Below are positions 7,847 to 18,524 of a DNA stretch of 64,000 bases, in pieces (within the stretch, counting starts at the first letter, position 1; the number at the start of each line of letters is the position of its first letter). Where the stretch lies: NCBI RefSeq assembly GCF_011299595.1, contig NZ_CP049867.1, positions 4,128,139-4,192,138 of the forward strand. Direction: 5' to 3'. The translations under genes were made by a program, and so were the position numbers. Origin of the DNA: Nocardioides sp. HDW12B (lineage in GTDB: Bacteria > Actinomycetota > Actinomycetes > Propionibacteriales > Nocardioidaceae). The notes under the pieces were generated by a model. It was not told the origin of the DNA. It did no database searches and worked only from the letters and a program-made list of their open reading frames with translations.

Positions 7847-9013
7847 TCAGAGGCCGCGCGTGAGGTTGTCGCCGCTCTCGGGGTCGAAGAGGTGGATCTT
7901 CTTCGTGTTCACGAAGATCTCGGCCTCGTCGCCCTCCTTGACGGTGCTGGCGCCCTCGAGGGAGACCACGAGCTGGGTGCGCAGGCCCTCGCCGTCGAGG
8001 TCCTTCTCGAGCTCACTGAGACGGTCCTTGACCTCGTCGGGGGCCTCGAAGGGGATGTAGGCGTAGGACTCGTTGCCCAGCCACTCGGTCACCTCGACGG
8101 TGGCGCGGAAGGTCGAGCCCTTGGCCACCTTGTCGTCGTCCATGACCGAGGCGTCGTCGAAGTGCTCGGGCCGGATGCCGGCGAGGAGCAGCCCCTTGTC
8201 CCGGCCGCGCTCGGCCCGGTCCTCGGGGATCTCGACGGTGCCGAAGGGCAGCTCGAGCTGGGTGCCGGTGACGGTGGCGGGCAGGAAGTTCATCGGCGGG
8301 GAGCCGATGAACCCGGCGACGAAGAGGTTGGCGGGGTTCTCGTAGAGGTCGCGCGGGGTGGCGAGCTGCTGCAGCACGCCGCGCTTGAGCACCGCGACCC
8401 GATCGCCGAGCGTCATGGCCTCGACCTGGTCGTGAGTGACGTAGACGGTCGTGATCCCGAGGCGCCGCTGGAGACGGTGGATCTCGGTGCGCATCTGGCC
8501 GCGGAGCTTGGCGTCGAGGTTCGACAGCGGCTCGTCGAAGAGGAAGGCCTGGGCGTCGCGCACGATCGCGCGGCCCATCGCCACCCGCTGGCGCTGGCCG
8601 CCGGAGAGGTTCGCCGGCTTGCGGTCGAGGTGCTCGTCGAGCTCGAGGACCGAGCTGGCCTTGCGGACGCGCTCGTCGATGTCGGAGTCGCTGATCTCCT
8701 TGTTGAGACGCAGCGGGAAGGCGATGTTCTCGTAGACCGTGAGGTGCGGGTAGAGCGCGTAGTTCTGGAACACCATGGCGAGGTTGCGCTCGCGCGGGTC
8801 CTTGTCGTTGACGCGCTCGTCACCGATGATCATGTCGCCGTCGGTGATGTCCTCCAGCCCGACGATCATGCGCAGCAGCGTCGACTTCCCGCAGCCGGAC
8901 GGTCCGACGAGGATCACGAACTCCCCGTCGGCGACGTCGATGCTGACGTCGTTGACGGCCTTCGTGCCGTCGCCGTACTCCTTGACGATGTTCTTCATCG
9001 AGATGGCAGACAT
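7847..9013 (-). CDS. sugC: Sugar ABC transporter ATP-binding protein (SugC/MsmK type), 388 aa
   Basis: Energises sugar import at the inner face of the membrane. Walker [10 protein letters not shown] is at residues 37-45, the Q-loop at AMVFQNYALYPH, the ABC signature at LSGGQRQRVAMGRAI, Walker B at AFLFDEPLSNLDAKLR and the switch His at YVTHDQVEAMTLGD. The C-terminal 130 residues form the regulatory TOBE/OB domain typical of MalK/SugC/UgpC-class ATPases (GIRPEHF motif). Length 388 fits the family. It is the last gene of the binding protein, two permeases, ATPase operon and starts three bases after the preceding stop. Confidence 0.92.
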   Translation of the reverse strand: MSAISMKNIVKEYGDGTKAVNDVSIDVADGEFVILVGPSGCGKSTLLRMIVGLEDITDGDMIIGDERVNDKDPRERNLAMVFQNYALYPHLTVYENIAFPLRLNKEISDSDIDERVRKASSVLELDEHLDRKPANLSGGQRQRVAMGRAIVRDAQAFLFDEPLSNLDAKLRGQMRTEIHRLQRRLGITTVYVTHDQVEAMTLGDRVAVLKRGVLQQLATPRDLYENPANLFVAGFIGSPPMNFLPATVTGTQLELPFGTVEIPEDRAERGRDKGLLLAGIRPEHFDDASVMDDDKVAKGSTFRATVEVTEWLGNESYAYIPFEAPDEVKDRLSELEKDLDGEGLRTQLVVSLEGASTVKEGDEAEIFVNTKKIHLFDPESGDNLTRGL

Positions 9014-9016
9014 GGA

Positions 9017-9847
9017 TCAACCCTTCACTGCGCCGGAGGTCAGGCCGGCCACGATCTTGCGCTGGAAGATGAGCACGATGACGATGATCGGGATGGTCAC
9101 CACCACCGCCGCGGCCGACAGCGTCGACGTGGGCGGGTTGAACTGGTCGGGCCCGACGAAGAACGCCAGCGCCGCCGGGACGGGGCGGGCGTCGGTGGTC
9201 GAGGTCAGCGAGATGCCGAAGACGAAGTCGTTCCAGGCGAAGAAGAACGTCAGGATCGCCGCGGTGAAGACGCCCGGGGCCGCCAGCGGCACGATCACCT
9301 TGCGGAAGGCCTGCCAGGCGGTGGCCCCGTCGACGCGGGCGGCCTGCTCGAGCTCCCAGGGGATCTCGCGGAAGAACGCGGTCAGCGTCCAGATCGCCAG
9401 CGGCAGCGTGAAGGACATGTAGGGGATGATCAGGCCCGGCCAGGTGTCGTAGAGCGACAGCGTGCGCCACATGTCGAAGAGCGGTCCGACCAGCGACACG
9501 ACCGGGAACATCGCGATGGCCAGGGCGATGGACAGCACGATCCGCTTGCCCTTGAAGTCCAGCCGCGCGATCGCGTACGCCGCGAACGTCGCGAACACGA
9601 CCGAGAGGACGGTGGCGATGAGCGAGATCCCGAACGAGTTGATGAGCGCCTTCTGGAACAGCTCGTCCTTGAGGACCTCGGTGTAGTTGTCGAGGGTGAA
9701 CGACTTGGGCAGGAACTGCGGGCTGCCCGCGGTCGTCTCCGCCTCCGGCTTCAGCGAGAGCATGATGATCCACACGACGGGCAGCAGGCACCACACCAGG
9801 ATCGCGATCATCCCGATGATCGTGCTCGGACCGATCTTCGACTTCAT
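9017..9847 (-). CDS. sugB: Sugar ABC transporter permease, MalG/SugB type, 276 aa
   Basis: Six hydrophobic segments, and the cytoplasmic EAA loop [26 protein letters not shown] that couples to the ATPase, identify a MalG-type binding-protein-dependent permease. The C-terminal end is short ([13 protein letters not shown]), typical of the G-type subunit. The start ATG shares one base with the stop of the upstream permease gene (TGATG), so the two subunits are translationally coupled. Confidence 0.92.
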   Translation of the reverse strand: MKSKIGPSTIIGMIAILVWCLLPVVWIIMLSLKPEAETTAGSPQFLPKSFTLDNYTEVLKDELFQKALINSFGISLIATVLSVVFATFAAYAIARLDFKGKRIVLSIALAIAMFPVVSLVGPLFDMWRTLSLYDTWPGLIIPYMSFTLPLAIWTLTAFFREIPWELEQAARVDGATAWQAFRKVIVPLAAPGVFTAAILTFFFAWNDFVFGISLTSTTDARPVPAALAFFVGPDQFNPPTSTLSAAAVVVTIPIIVIVLIFQRKIVAGLTSGAVKG

Positions 9848-10800
9848 CAGCCTTCACCTCTCGCCGACGCCAGGTCGACACGGAACGCCTTGACCAGGAG
9901 CCAGGCGATGAGCAGGACCGACAGGAAGAGCAGGACCGACAGCGCCGAGCCCATGCCGAGCTCGAACTGCTCGATGATCTGGCGGTAGGTCAGGAACGAG
10001 ACGGACTCGGTGTCCTGGGCTCCTCGGGTCATCACGTAGATGTTGTCGAAGATCCGGTAGGCGTCGAGCGCCCGGAAGAGCACGGCGACCATGATGGCGG
10101 CCCGCATGTTCGGCAGGATCACCTTCCACAGCCGCTGCCACCAGGTGGCGCCGTCGACCTTCGCCGCCTCGATGGTGTCCTCGGAGACCTGCGCGAGACC
10201 GGCCAGCAGCAGCAGCGACATGAACGGCGTGGTCTTCCAGATCTCGGAGACCATGATCGCGACCATCGCCGGCCACTTGTCGCCGAACCAGTTGAAGTCG
10301 TCGCCGACGAAGGGCAGCCAGCCGTTGACGAAGCCGTTGTTGAGGCTGAAGGCGAACTGCCAGGCGAAGGCCGAGACGACGGTGATGATGCCGTAGGGGA
10401 TGAGGATCGAGGTCCGGATGATGCCGCGGGCGAAGACCACCCGGTGCATCACCATCGCGAAGGCGAAGCCGATGACGAGCTCCACCGACACCGTGATCAC
10501 CATGATGATCAGCGTGTTGAAGACGTCGGTCCACCACAGCGAGTCGCTGAGCACGGTCAGGTAGTTGTTGACGCCGACGAACTCACGGTCGTCGGGGGCG
10601 GAGAGGCGGTACTTGAACAGCGACAGGTAGAGCGCCTGGCCCATCGGGTAGGCGGTGACGAGCAGCATCAGGATGACGGCCGGGGCCACGAGCTTCAGCC
10701 CGAGCTTGTTCTCGGCCTTCGCGCGCGCGGTGTCGTGGTGCTGGGCCTTCGGGGTCCCCGTCGTCCCGGCCTTCTTCTCGGGTGTCACGGCTGTGCTCAT
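9847..10800 (-). CDS. sugA: Sugar ABC transporter permease, MalF/SugA type, 317 aa
   Basis: A 45-residue charged N-terminus is followed by six hydrophobic segments and the EAA motif [27 protein letters not shown]. The larger size and N-terminal extension match the F-type partner of the SugB-like subunit. It starts 13 bases downstream of the binding-protein stop, in the same operon. Confidence 0.92.
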   Translation of the reverse strand: MSTAVTPEKKAGTTGTPKAQHHDTARAKAENKLGLKLVAPAVILMLLVTAYPMGQALYLSLFKYRLSAPDDREFVGVNNYLTVLSDSLWWTDVFNTLIIMVITVSVELVIGFAFAMVMHRVVFARGIIRTSILIPYGIITVVSAFAWQFAFSLNNGFVNGWLPFVGDDFNWFGDKWPAMVAIMVSEIWKTTPFMSLLLLAGLAQVSEDTIEAAKVDGATWWQRLWKVILPNMRAAIMVAVLFRALDAYRIFDNIYVMTRGAQDTESVSFLTYRQIIEQFELGMGSALSVLLFLSVLLIAWLLVKAFRVDLASARGEG

Positions 10801-10812
10801 GCGTCCTCCTCC

Positions 10813-12123
10813 CTAGACCAGCGAGTCGCCGTTGAGGACGCGCTCGAGGAAGGACGCCGACTCGGACGGCGTCTCCTCGGTGACGGCGTCCTGGGGGTGC
10901 CACCGGCTGAGCACGGCGTTGACGATCGTCGCCCAGTACTCGGTGGTCGGTCGGGGGCCGCCCTCGTTGCCGCTCTCGCGGAACAGCGCGAGCACCTCCG
11001 ACGGGTAGAGCTCGGTGAGCTCCTTGGCGTCGTACGCCTCCTCGAGCGTGGGCATGCCGCCGGTCTCGCTCGCGTAGGTCACCTGGTTCTCCAGGCTGGT
11101 GATGCACTTGGTGGCCTCGAGCGACTCCTCCTTGTTCTCGCTGAAGGCGCCGATGCCGATGTTGATGCCACCGGTCGGGGGCTTGGACTCCTGGCCCTCG
11201 ACGGTCTGGGGATAGCGAGCCCAGCCCAGGTCGTCCTTGAGGGTCTCGGCGTAGCCCAGGTAGATGTAGGTCCAGTTGGTCATGAAGCCGCCGGTGTCGC
11301 CGCTGAAGCTGGCCTCGGCCGTGCCCTCGTTGGAGACCGGGAGGTCGGGGTCGGCGGCGGAGGAGCCGGCGAGCTTCTCGATGACCGCGGCCGCCGCGTC
11401 GCCCGCCTCGGAGTCGAGGCCGACCTCCATCTCCTCGCCCTTCTCGAGCTCGGAGACGATGGCACCGCCGGCGCCCTGGATCAGGGCGTTGACGAGCACG
11501 ACGTACCCCTCGTACTTGTTGCCCTGGATGCTGACCTTGGTGCCGGTCTCCTCGGCGGCGTCGATGATCTGCTCCCAGGTGACCGGCTTGGTCATGTCGA
11601 GCCCGGCCTTCTCGGCCACGGACTTCCGGTACCAGAGCAGCTGGGTGTTCAGCCACTGGGGAGCGACGACCAGCTGGTCCTTCCAGGTCGCCGCGTCGAC
11701 GGCGCCCTCGACCTTGCCCTCGCTCAGCTCCTCCTGGTCGGACTCGCTGAGCTCGGCGAGGTAGCCGGCCTCGGAGAACTCGGCGGTGAAGATCGGGTCG
11801 ATGCTCATGAGGTCGATCGAGCTGTCGTTGGCCGCGAGCCGGCGCATCAGCTGGATGCGCTGCTCCGTGGCGGCGGTCGGCAGCTGCTCGGTCTGGATGT
11901 CGTAGGCGTCGGTGCTGCAGCGCTCGGCGATGCCCTCGAGCCCGAAGGCACCCTCGAAGTCCGGCGGCGGGTCCGGGTCCGGGTTGATGTACCAGGTCAG
12001 GACGGGCTTCTCCGAGCCCCCGCCGCACGCGACCAGCGTGGAGGAGAGCACGGCCAGGGCTGCCGCGGCGGCGACACGGGTGCGCCGTGAGCGGCTCGAC
12101 CGACGTGCTGCGGAGGGGGCCAT
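10813..12123 (-). CDS. lpqY: LpqY-like sugar-binding lipoprotein, 436 aa
   Basis: A twin-Arg-rich N-terminus and hydrophobic core end in the lipobox LVAC with Cys33, so the mature protein is anchored outside the membrane. The segment TAATEQRIQLMRRLAANDSSIDLMSIDPIFTAEFSEAGYL closely matches the conserved region of mycobacterial LpqY, the trehalose-recycling receptor, and EEAYDAKELTELYP is typical of the family. With sugA, sugB and sugC in order downstream, a trehalose or related disaccharide importer is likely; the substrate is an inference. The transcript probably starts in the AT-richer stretch 12150-12185. Confidence 0.85.
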   Translation of the reverse strand: MAPSAARRSSRSRRTRVAAAAALAVLSSTLVACGGGSEKPVLTWYINPDPDPPPDFEGAFGLEGIAERCSTDAYDIQTEQLPTAATEQRIQLMRRLAANDSSIDLMSIDPIFTAEFSEAGYLAELSESDQEELSEGKVEGAVDAATWKDQLVVAPQWLNTQLLWYRKSVAEKAGLDMTKPVTWEQIIDAAEETGTKVSIQGNKYEGYVVLVNALIQGAGGAIVSELEKGEEMEVGLDSEAGDAAAAVIEKLAGSSAADPDLPVSNEGTAEASFSGDTGGFMTNWTYIYLGYAETLKDDLGWARYPQTVEGQESKPPTGGINIGIGAFSENKEESLEATKCITSLENQVTYASETGGMPTLEEAYDAKELTELYPSEVLALFRESGNEGGPRPTTEYWATIVNAVLSRWHPQDAVTEETPSESASFLERVLNGDSLV

Positions 12124-12202
12124 GGTGCCTACGTGCCCCGTGTGGGCCGGGTCACACCCATATTGTTGATCTGACTTTGAATCGTGATGCCGGGCCCGGT
12201 GG

Positions 12203-12730
12203 TCAGAGGGTCCGGCGAAGCACGAGCGCTACCACCTCGGCGACGATCTCGTCGATGCTGCGCGCCACGTCGACGACGGTGCCCGGCTCGTCGCCCTCCA
12301 ACGGCTCGAGGGTGTCCAGCTGGGAGCGCAGCAAGGAGGGCGGCATGAAGTGCTCGCGACCCTCCATGCGCTCGCGCAGCAGGGCTTCGTCACCGGCCAG
12401 GCACACGAAGAACGAGTCCGGAGCACCTCGGCGCAGCACGTCGCGGTAGACGCGCTTGAGCGCGGAGCACGTCAGCACCGTGTCGCGCCCCGCCTCCCGA
12501 CGTTCGGCGGTCCAGCCCGCGAGCGCCGCGAGCCAGGGCCACCGGTCCTCGTCGGTGAGCGGGTCGCCGGCGGACATCTTGGCGATGTTGGCCTCCGGGT
12601 GGAAGGCGTCGCCCTCGGCGAGCTCCAGGTCGAGCTCGGCGGCCAGGCGCTCGGCCACGGTCGACTTCCCGACCCCGGAGACGCCCATGACGACCAGGTG
12701 CCGGGTGCGGCGTACGGCGTCGGACGGCAC
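12203..12730 (-). CDS. gntK: Gluconokinase, 175 aa
   Basis: Phosphorylates D-gluconate to 6-phosphogluconate. The P-loop GVSGVGKS is at residues 16-23. Family motifs EGDAFHP, AKMSAGDPLTDEDRWPWL, SCSALKRVYRDVLR and GREHFMPPSLLRSQLDTLE are all present and in order. Length 175 is standard for the GntK family. It begins at a GTG one base after the stop of the gluconate permease, so uptake and phosphorylation are one operon. Confidence 0.93.
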   Translation of the reverse strand: MPSDAVRRTRHLVVMGVSGVGKSTVAERLAAELDLELAEGDAFHPEANIAKMSAGDPLTDEDRWPWLAALAGWTAERREAGRDTVLTCSALKRVYRDVLRRGAPDSFFVCLAGDEALLRERMEGREHFMPPSLLRSQLDTLEPLEGDEPGTVVDVARSIDEIVAEVVALVLRRTL

Positions 12731-12731
12731 G

Positions 12732-14150
<1,419 letters not shown>

Positions 14151-14246
14151 GGCCAGCCGGTACCCCACCCGCGGTGCTCCCAACCAACGGCAGGCGTGCT
14201 CCTGGCCGGAATCGGACTGCCGGCAGCCCGGGTCGCGACCGGACGC

Positions 14247-14322
14247 TGGTGGGCCCCCAGGGGATCGAACCCTGAACCCGCGGATTAAAAGTCCGCTGCT
14301 CTGCCGATTGAGCTAGAGGCCC
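14247..14322 (-). tRNA. tRNA-Lys, anticodon TTT
   Basis: The 76-base gene folds with acceptor stem GGGCCTC/GGGGCCC (one T-G pair), D arm GCTC-AATCGGCA-GAGC, anticodon stem GCGGA/TCCGC with loop CTTTTAA (anticodon TTT), variable loop GGGTT and T arm CAGGG-TTCGATC-CCCTG. The discriminator is A and CCA is encoded (bases 14247-14249). It is isolated, downstream of no other RNA gene. Confidence 0.97.
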
Positions 14323-14506
14323 GCGACTGAGGACCACGACGCACCGTCAGAGCATCCTCATGCGGCTCCATCGTTGCAGACGAGCCGGGCCGGACGAGGT
14401 CGGCCCGACGAGGTCGGCCACGTCGACGCGTGACCACCGGGTCTGGTGCCCGCCGTGGGCGGGCGGCATCGTTGGAGCCCACCCGGAGCGGAGAGGGCGG
14501 TGAGCG

Positions 14507-15631
14507 ATGGGACGACCTGGTGGCAGTGGATGGTCGGCTGCACGTCGCCGTACGCCCGACGTCGTGGCTCTGGTCGGCCTCGTCGGCCTGGTCGGGCTGA
14601 CCGCCTGCACCAGCGAGGGGAGGAACGAGCCCTCCCCGACCCCGTCGCCACGTGCGTCCGCCGAGCCGACCGACGCGCGCTGCTTCGGTCGCAAGGTCAC
14701 GATGTCCGGCACCGAGGGCGACGACGTCCTCGTGGCGCGGGACGGCCGCGACGTGGTCCTCGCGCTGGGGGGTGACGACGTCATCCGCGGTCTGCGCGGT
14801 GGGGACCGCGTGTGTGCCGGCACCGGTGACGACACGGTCCCCGACGCCATGGGCACCGCGTGGCGCCAGGTGATGTCCGACCTCGGTCCCGGGGAGGACA
14901 CCATCACGACGAACTCCTACGTGAAGGCGGGCGCGGGCGACGACGTCGTGCGCGTCCGTCGCGCCGGCGTGCTGGTCGCCCTGGGAGACGGGGACGACCG
15001 CATGGAGGTGCTCTCGAGCCGAGGTCCTTCACCCTGCGTCGACTACCGACGCGCGCCCGGGGCGTTGCGTGCCGACCTGGGTGCCGGGTGGGCTCGCGGG
15101 CAGGGCAGCGACGAGCTCATCGGTGTGCGTTGTGTGCACAGCGGCGCGTCCGACGACGTGGTCCGGGGCTCGTCATCGGGTGACGTGATGGTCCTGGGTG
15201 GGGGAGCGAACCGGGTGCACGCAGGCGGCGGTGACGACGACGTGAGTGCCAGGAACGGGAAGGACGCCTTGTTCCTCGGACCGGGCCGTGACCGCAGCTA
15301 CGGCGGGGGCGGTCCCGATCTGGTCGTCGGCAGCGACGGTGACGACACGATCTACGGAGCGGGGGGAAGTGACGATCTGCGAGGAGGCTCGGGCGACGAC
15401 CACGTCCACGGCACGGGGATGTGCGACATCGGCAGCTCGGCGGGCAGCGGGCAGGGCGACCGCTCGTCCAACCGGGTCCGTGGCGGACCGGGCAACGACG
15501 AGGTCACCGGCGACCTCGGCGACGACGTCATCGACGGAGGCGACGGCGACGACCGAGGGTACGGCGGACCGCGGGCCCGCCCGGGGCGCGACCGGATGAC
15601 CTCCGTGGAACGGATCACGCGCTGCCTCTGA
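14507..15631 (+). CDS. RTX-type calcium-binding repeat lipoprotein, 374 aa
   Basis: A signal peptide ends in LTAC with lipidated Cys34. The mature protein consists mainly of RTX-like nonapeptides of the form GGxGxDxUx: GTEGDDVLV, GGDDVIRG, GTGDDTV, GAGDDVVRV, GGGDDDVS, GGGGPDLVVG, GSDGDDTIYG, GGSGDDHV and GDLGDDVIDGGDGDDR. Such repeats bind calcium and fold as parallel beta rolls outside the cell. About half the repeats depart from the consensus, and no enzymatic or type I secretion signal domain is visible. Four Cys lie outside the lipobox and may form disulfides. Function unknown, probably cell-surface. ATG at 14507 follows GAGAGGGCGG. Confidence 0.8.
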   Translation: MGRPGGSGWSAARRRTPDVVALVGLVGLVGLTACTSEGRNEPSPTPSPRASAEPTDARCFGRKVTMSGTEGDDVLVARDGRDVVLALGGDDVIRGLRGGDRVCAGTGDDTVPDAMGTAWRQVMSDLGPGEDTITTNSYVKAGAGDDVVRVRRAGVLVALGDGDDRMEVLSSRGPSPCVDYRRAPGALRADLGAGWARGQGSDELIGVRCVHSGASDDVVRGSSSGDVMVLGGGANRVHAGGGDDDVSARNGKDALFLGPGRDRSYGGGGPDLVVGSDGDDTIYGAGGSDDLRGGSGDDHVHGTGMCDIGSSAGSGQGDRSSNRVRGGPGNDEVTGDLGDDVIDGGDGDDRGYGGPRARPGRDRMTSVERITRCL

Positions 15632-15652
15632 GCCGGCGCGGTCCCCCGCCGC

Positions 15653-16240
15653 TCAGGAGGCGTTGCGCAGCGACGCGACCACGGTGTGGAGCGACAGTCG
15701 GTCCCAGAGCTCCGGGGGAGCCGAGATGCTGACCAGCACGGTCGCGTCGTCGACGACGGTGAGGACGTCGACGGTCTGCAGGGGCGTGCCGAGGGCCATG
15801 ATCGGTCGCGCGACGTAGCTCAGCTGTGTCGCCTCGCCGATCCCGGGCCACGGCACGTCCTCGCGGGTCAGGTCCTCGATCTCGGCCAGGTCGCTCTCGG
15901 TGAGGCCCGACTCGTGCCGGTCCCCACGCTCGTCGAGGTCTCCTCCTCCGTCCAACATGCGCACAGCGATCCCGGCCGGCAGGGCTTCGACCTGCTGCGC
16001 CGACTCGAGGTAGGCCTTCGGGGGGTCGGAGGCGGAGGTGACGTCCTGCTCCGTCATCTCCTTCGGCGCCAGGAAGGCCACCGGGTCGACCTCGACGAGC
16101 CGCATCTCCACGCCGGAGGCAGGGGTCGGCAGCGGTGGGACGCTCGGGACCTCCGAGGACTCGGAGTCGCCGGCCGCACCGCCTCCACAGCCGGCGATCA
16201 GCACGAGGGTCATCAGCGCGGGCAGGAGGCGTGTCAGCAC
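15653..16240 (-). CDS. Putative lipoprotein, 195 aa
   Basis: The N-terminus MLTRLLPALMTLVLIAGCG is a lipoprotein signal with Cys18. The mature domain begins after an acidic Ser/Pro linker and contains DPVAFLAPKEMTEQDVTSASDPPKAYLESAQQVEALPAGI and a beta-rich end DVLTVVDDATVLVSISAPPELWDRLSLHTVVASL. No family is recognised. It is convergent with the RTX gene and divergent from the next lipoprotein gene. Confidence 0.7.
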   Translation of the reverse strand: MLTRLLPALMTLVLIAGCGGGAAGDSESSEVPSVPPLPTPASGVEMRLVEVDPVAFLAPKEMTEQDVTSASDPPKAYLESAQQVEALPAGIAVRMLDGGGDLDERGDRHESGLTESDLAEIEDLTREDVPWPGIGEATQLSYVARPIMALGTPLQTVDVLTVVDDATVLVSISAPPELWDRLSLHTVVASLRNAS

Positions 16241-16311
16241 CGGCCTAGATTAGGTGTCGCGACCGTGCGCGGGACCGGATCGGCCGCGGTGGTCGGAGAT
16301 ATCGTCGCGGT

Positions 16312-17511
16312 GTGGCAGCGTCCCGGTCGCCCCGACTGCGCGCGGTGCTGCGTGCAGGGTGCGGCGCGGCCGTGCTGCTCGCGCTCGTCAGCTCCTGCTC
16401 CGGTCCCTCGACGGAGTCCGGTGAGCCCGCCGTGCTCGACACCGGCATCGAGCCGGTCCCCCTCGACGTGGCCGGGCCGACGTACGCCGCTGCCGTTCCT
16501 GGCGGGCTGCTGGTGCGCGCGGGTGACGAGGAGCGGGTGCTCCCGGAGGCGGACCAGGCTCGCTGGCTGCCGGGCGGGACGGCGATGGTCGACCGCAGCC
16601 GTCGCTCGATGTCGCTGGAGCTGCTCGACGTCGCGACGGGTGACCTGGCCCCCGAGGAGCCCGTCCGCATCCGTGGCTTCGACCTCCCCGGTCGGTCGGT
16701 GACCCAGGTCAACCTGCTGGACTCGCTGAGGGAGCCGGCGGTGCTGACCGCCTACTCGCCCGGGCTCGAGCGCCTGTGGTCCCTCGACCTGCCGGACACC
16801 GACAACCCCGACGCCGCCGAGGTCTCCGAGCTGCGGCGCGGCTACTACAACGTCGCGCCCACCATCGACGGGGTGACCTTCGTGCAGTGGCACGACAGCG
16901 CCGAGGACTACGAGGGCGGTGACTACGGCGTCGCGCGCATCGAGGACGGCGCGGTGGTCGAGGACGTCCTGCTGAACGAGCGCATCGTCGCGCTCTACCT
17001 CGCAGCCGACGGTGCCGGGCTGCTCGCCCTGCGCCAGGCCGAGGGGGAGCCGTGCGGCGGGTGCGTCGTGGACCAGGAGGTCGTCGAGATCGACCCCGCC
17101 ACCGGGGAGGTCGCGCGCGACTACGGCATGCCCGAGGAGTACGTCGAGGAGTGGCGCGTCGCCGCCATGGACAAGGTGGGCGACCGGGTCGCCGTACGTT
17201 TCACCGAGACCGAGTGGCGCGAGGATCCGAAGGACCCCGACGACGTCGCACCGGTGACGGTGCAGCGCGGCACCTGGGTGTACGACGGCGCGTGGTCGGT
17301 GGTCGAGGGCAGCGAGGACGAGCTGACCTGGTGGCAGGGCGAGGACCGCGTGGTCGCCCGTCCGGCGCCGCGCGAAGGTGATGCGCGCGACGGCATGCAG
17401 CTGTTCTGGCTGCACGACGGCGTCGAGGAGAGGCTGCCGGGGGACCTGGAGTCGAGCGTCGGTCCGCTGTACCGGACCGGCTCGGTCGCGGGCCAGCTCC
17501 TCCCACCCTAG
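16312..17511 (+). CDS. Putative lipoprotein with beta-propeller-like repeats, 399 aa
   Basis: GTG start at 16312. The signal peptide ends in LVSSC with Cys29. The mature protein repeats beta-strand phrases (GGLLVRAGDEERVLPEADQARWLPGG, ELLDVATGDLAPEE, VVEIDPATGEVARDYG, GTWVYDGAWSVVEGSEDE) consistent with a WD40- or PQQ-like propeller, but no domain family is certain. Paired Cys in GEPCGGCVVD could form a disulfide. Its stop codon lies inside a 12-bp inverted repeat that precedes the next gene. Confidence 0.7.
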   Translation: MAASRSPRLRAVLRAGCGAAVLLALVSSCSGPSTESGEPAVLDTGIEPVPLDVAGPTYAAAVPGGLLVRAGDEERVLPEADQARWLPGGTAMVDRSRRSMSLELLDVATGDLAPEEPVRIRGFDLPGRSVTQVNLLDSLREPAVLTAYSPGLERLWSLDLPDTDNPDAAEVSELRRGYYNVAPTIDGVTFVQWHDSAEDYEGGDYGVARIEDGAVVEDVLLNERIVALYLAADGAGLLALRQAEGEPCGGCVVDQEVVEIDPATGEVARDYGMPEEYVEEWRVAAMDKVGDRVAVRFTETEWREDPKDPDDVAPVTVQRGTWVYDGAWSVVEGSEDELTWWQGEDRVVARPAPREGDARDGMQLFWLHDGVEERLPGDLESSVGPLYRTGSVAGQLLPP

Positions 17512-17536
17512 GTGAGCTCGGGCCCACCTAGGGTGG
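17503..17536 (+). promoter_or_regulatory. 12-bp inverted repeat between lipoprotein and oxidase genes
   Basis: CCACCCTAGGTG and CACCTAGGGTGG are perfect complements with a 10-base loop. The left arm spans the TAG stop of the upstream gene and the right arm ends 4 bases before the GTG start of the oxidase, so it covers the region where a ribosome would bind. It could be a terminator, an operator or an RNA element that masks initiation. Confidence 0.5.
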
Positions 17537-17540
17537 TCGG

Positions 17541-18524
17541 GTGACCACGTCCCGCTCCTGCCACGTCGTCGTGGTCGGGTCCGGGATCAGCGGCCTCACC
17601 TGTGCGGAGGCGCTGCTGCGCGCCGGTCACGACGTGACCGTCGTGTCGGCCGACGCGCTGGCACGCACGACCTCGCACCTCGCGGCTGCCGTCTGGTTCC
17701 CCACTGCCGCCGGGCCCCCGGACGCGGTGGCGCGCTGGGGACGCACGACCTTCGACCTGCTGGCCGCGCACGCGGCCACCGGGGTTCCGGGGGTCACGAT
17801 GCGTGAGTCCCTCGTGCTGTTCCGCCCCGGCGTCGAGGTGCCCGACGAGCTGCCGGCCTGGGCGGCGTCGGTGGGCGACGTGCGACCGGCCCGTGCCGAC
17901 GAGCTGCCGCCGGGCTACCCCGCCGGCTGGCGTTTCGCCGTACCTCTCGTGGAGATGCCGGTGCACTTGCCGTGGCTGCACGCGCAGGTGGTGGCGGCCG
18001 GTGCCCGCGAGGTCGTACGACGCCTCCGCGGCCTCGACGACGTGCTCGACCTCCGACCCGACGTGGTCGTCAACGCCGCCGGGATGGCGGCCGGGGCCCT
18101 GGTGGGCGACGACTCGGTCTACCCCGTGCGCGGCCAGATCGTGCGGGTGAGGAACCCCGGTGTCGAGCTGTCGGTGCGCGACGAGCACCACCCGGGCGGC
18201 CGCGCCTACGTCCATCCGCGCACGGACGACTGCATCCTCGGGGGCACCCTCGAGCGCGGCAGCTGGAGCACCGAGCCCGACCCGGCCGAGACCGCGGCGA
18301 TCCTCGAGCGCTGCGCCGACATCGTGCCGGCGCTGGCGGGCGCCGAGGTCCTCGAGAGCGTCGCCGGGCTCCGTCCCGGTCGGTCGGAGGTGCGGATCGA
18401 GCGCGACGACACGCTGCTGCCCGTGCCGGTGGTCCACGACTACGGCCACGGCGGTGCCGGCATCACCGTCGGCTGGGGCTGCGCCCAGGACGTGGTGGCG
18501 CTGGTGGGCTCCGTCGAGGGCTGA
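17541..18524 (+). CDS. FAD-dependent D-amino-acid-oxidase-like enzyme, 327 aa
   Basis: The N-terminal dinucleotide-binding motif VVVGSGISGLTCAEAL (Gly13-x-Gly-x-x-Gly) is followed by the DAO-family phrases TSHLAAAVWFPT, DVVVNAAGMAAGAL, VYPVRGQIVRV, HHPGGRAYVHPRTDDCILGG, ESVAGLRPGRSEVRIE and VHDYGHGGAGITVGWGCA, the last two containing the FAD/substrate-contact Arg and the C-terminal GxGxG-type loop. These match D-amino-acid oxidase, which converts D-amino acids to oxo-acids, ammonia and hydrogen peroxide. It has no signal peptide. GTG at 17541 overlaps an inverted repeat. Confidence 0.85.
   Translation: MTTSRSCHVVVVGSGISGLTCAEALLRAGHDVTVVSADALARTTSHLAAAVWFPTAAGPPDAVARWGRTTFDLLAAHAATGVPGVTMRESLVLFRPGVEVPDELPAWAASVGDVRPARADELPPGYPAGWRFAVPLVEMPVHLPWLHAQVVAAGAREVVRRLRGLDDVLDLRPDVVVNAAGMAAGALVGDDSVYPVRGQIVRVRNPGVELSVRDEHHPGGRAYVHPRTDDCILGGTLERGSWSTEPDPAETAAILERCADIVPALAGAEVLESVAGLRPGRSEVRIERDDTLLPVPVVHDYGHGGAGITVGWGCAQDVVALVGSVEG

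Noticed and set aside
6479..9988. Very long open frame on the plus strand opposite the coiled-coil and sugar transporter genes
   Set aside because: It is antisense to clear ABC transporter genes with Walker and permease motifs; its product is low-complexity and explained by GC-rich codon use.
12124..12202. Strong promoter call for the sugar importer operon
   Set aside because: The stretch is AT-richer, but no convincing -10/-35 pair with correct spacing could be fixed, so no separate feature is given.
14325..14506. Further RNA gene beside tRNA-Lys
   Set aside because: No second tRNA fold or conserved RNA signature is visible in this interval.
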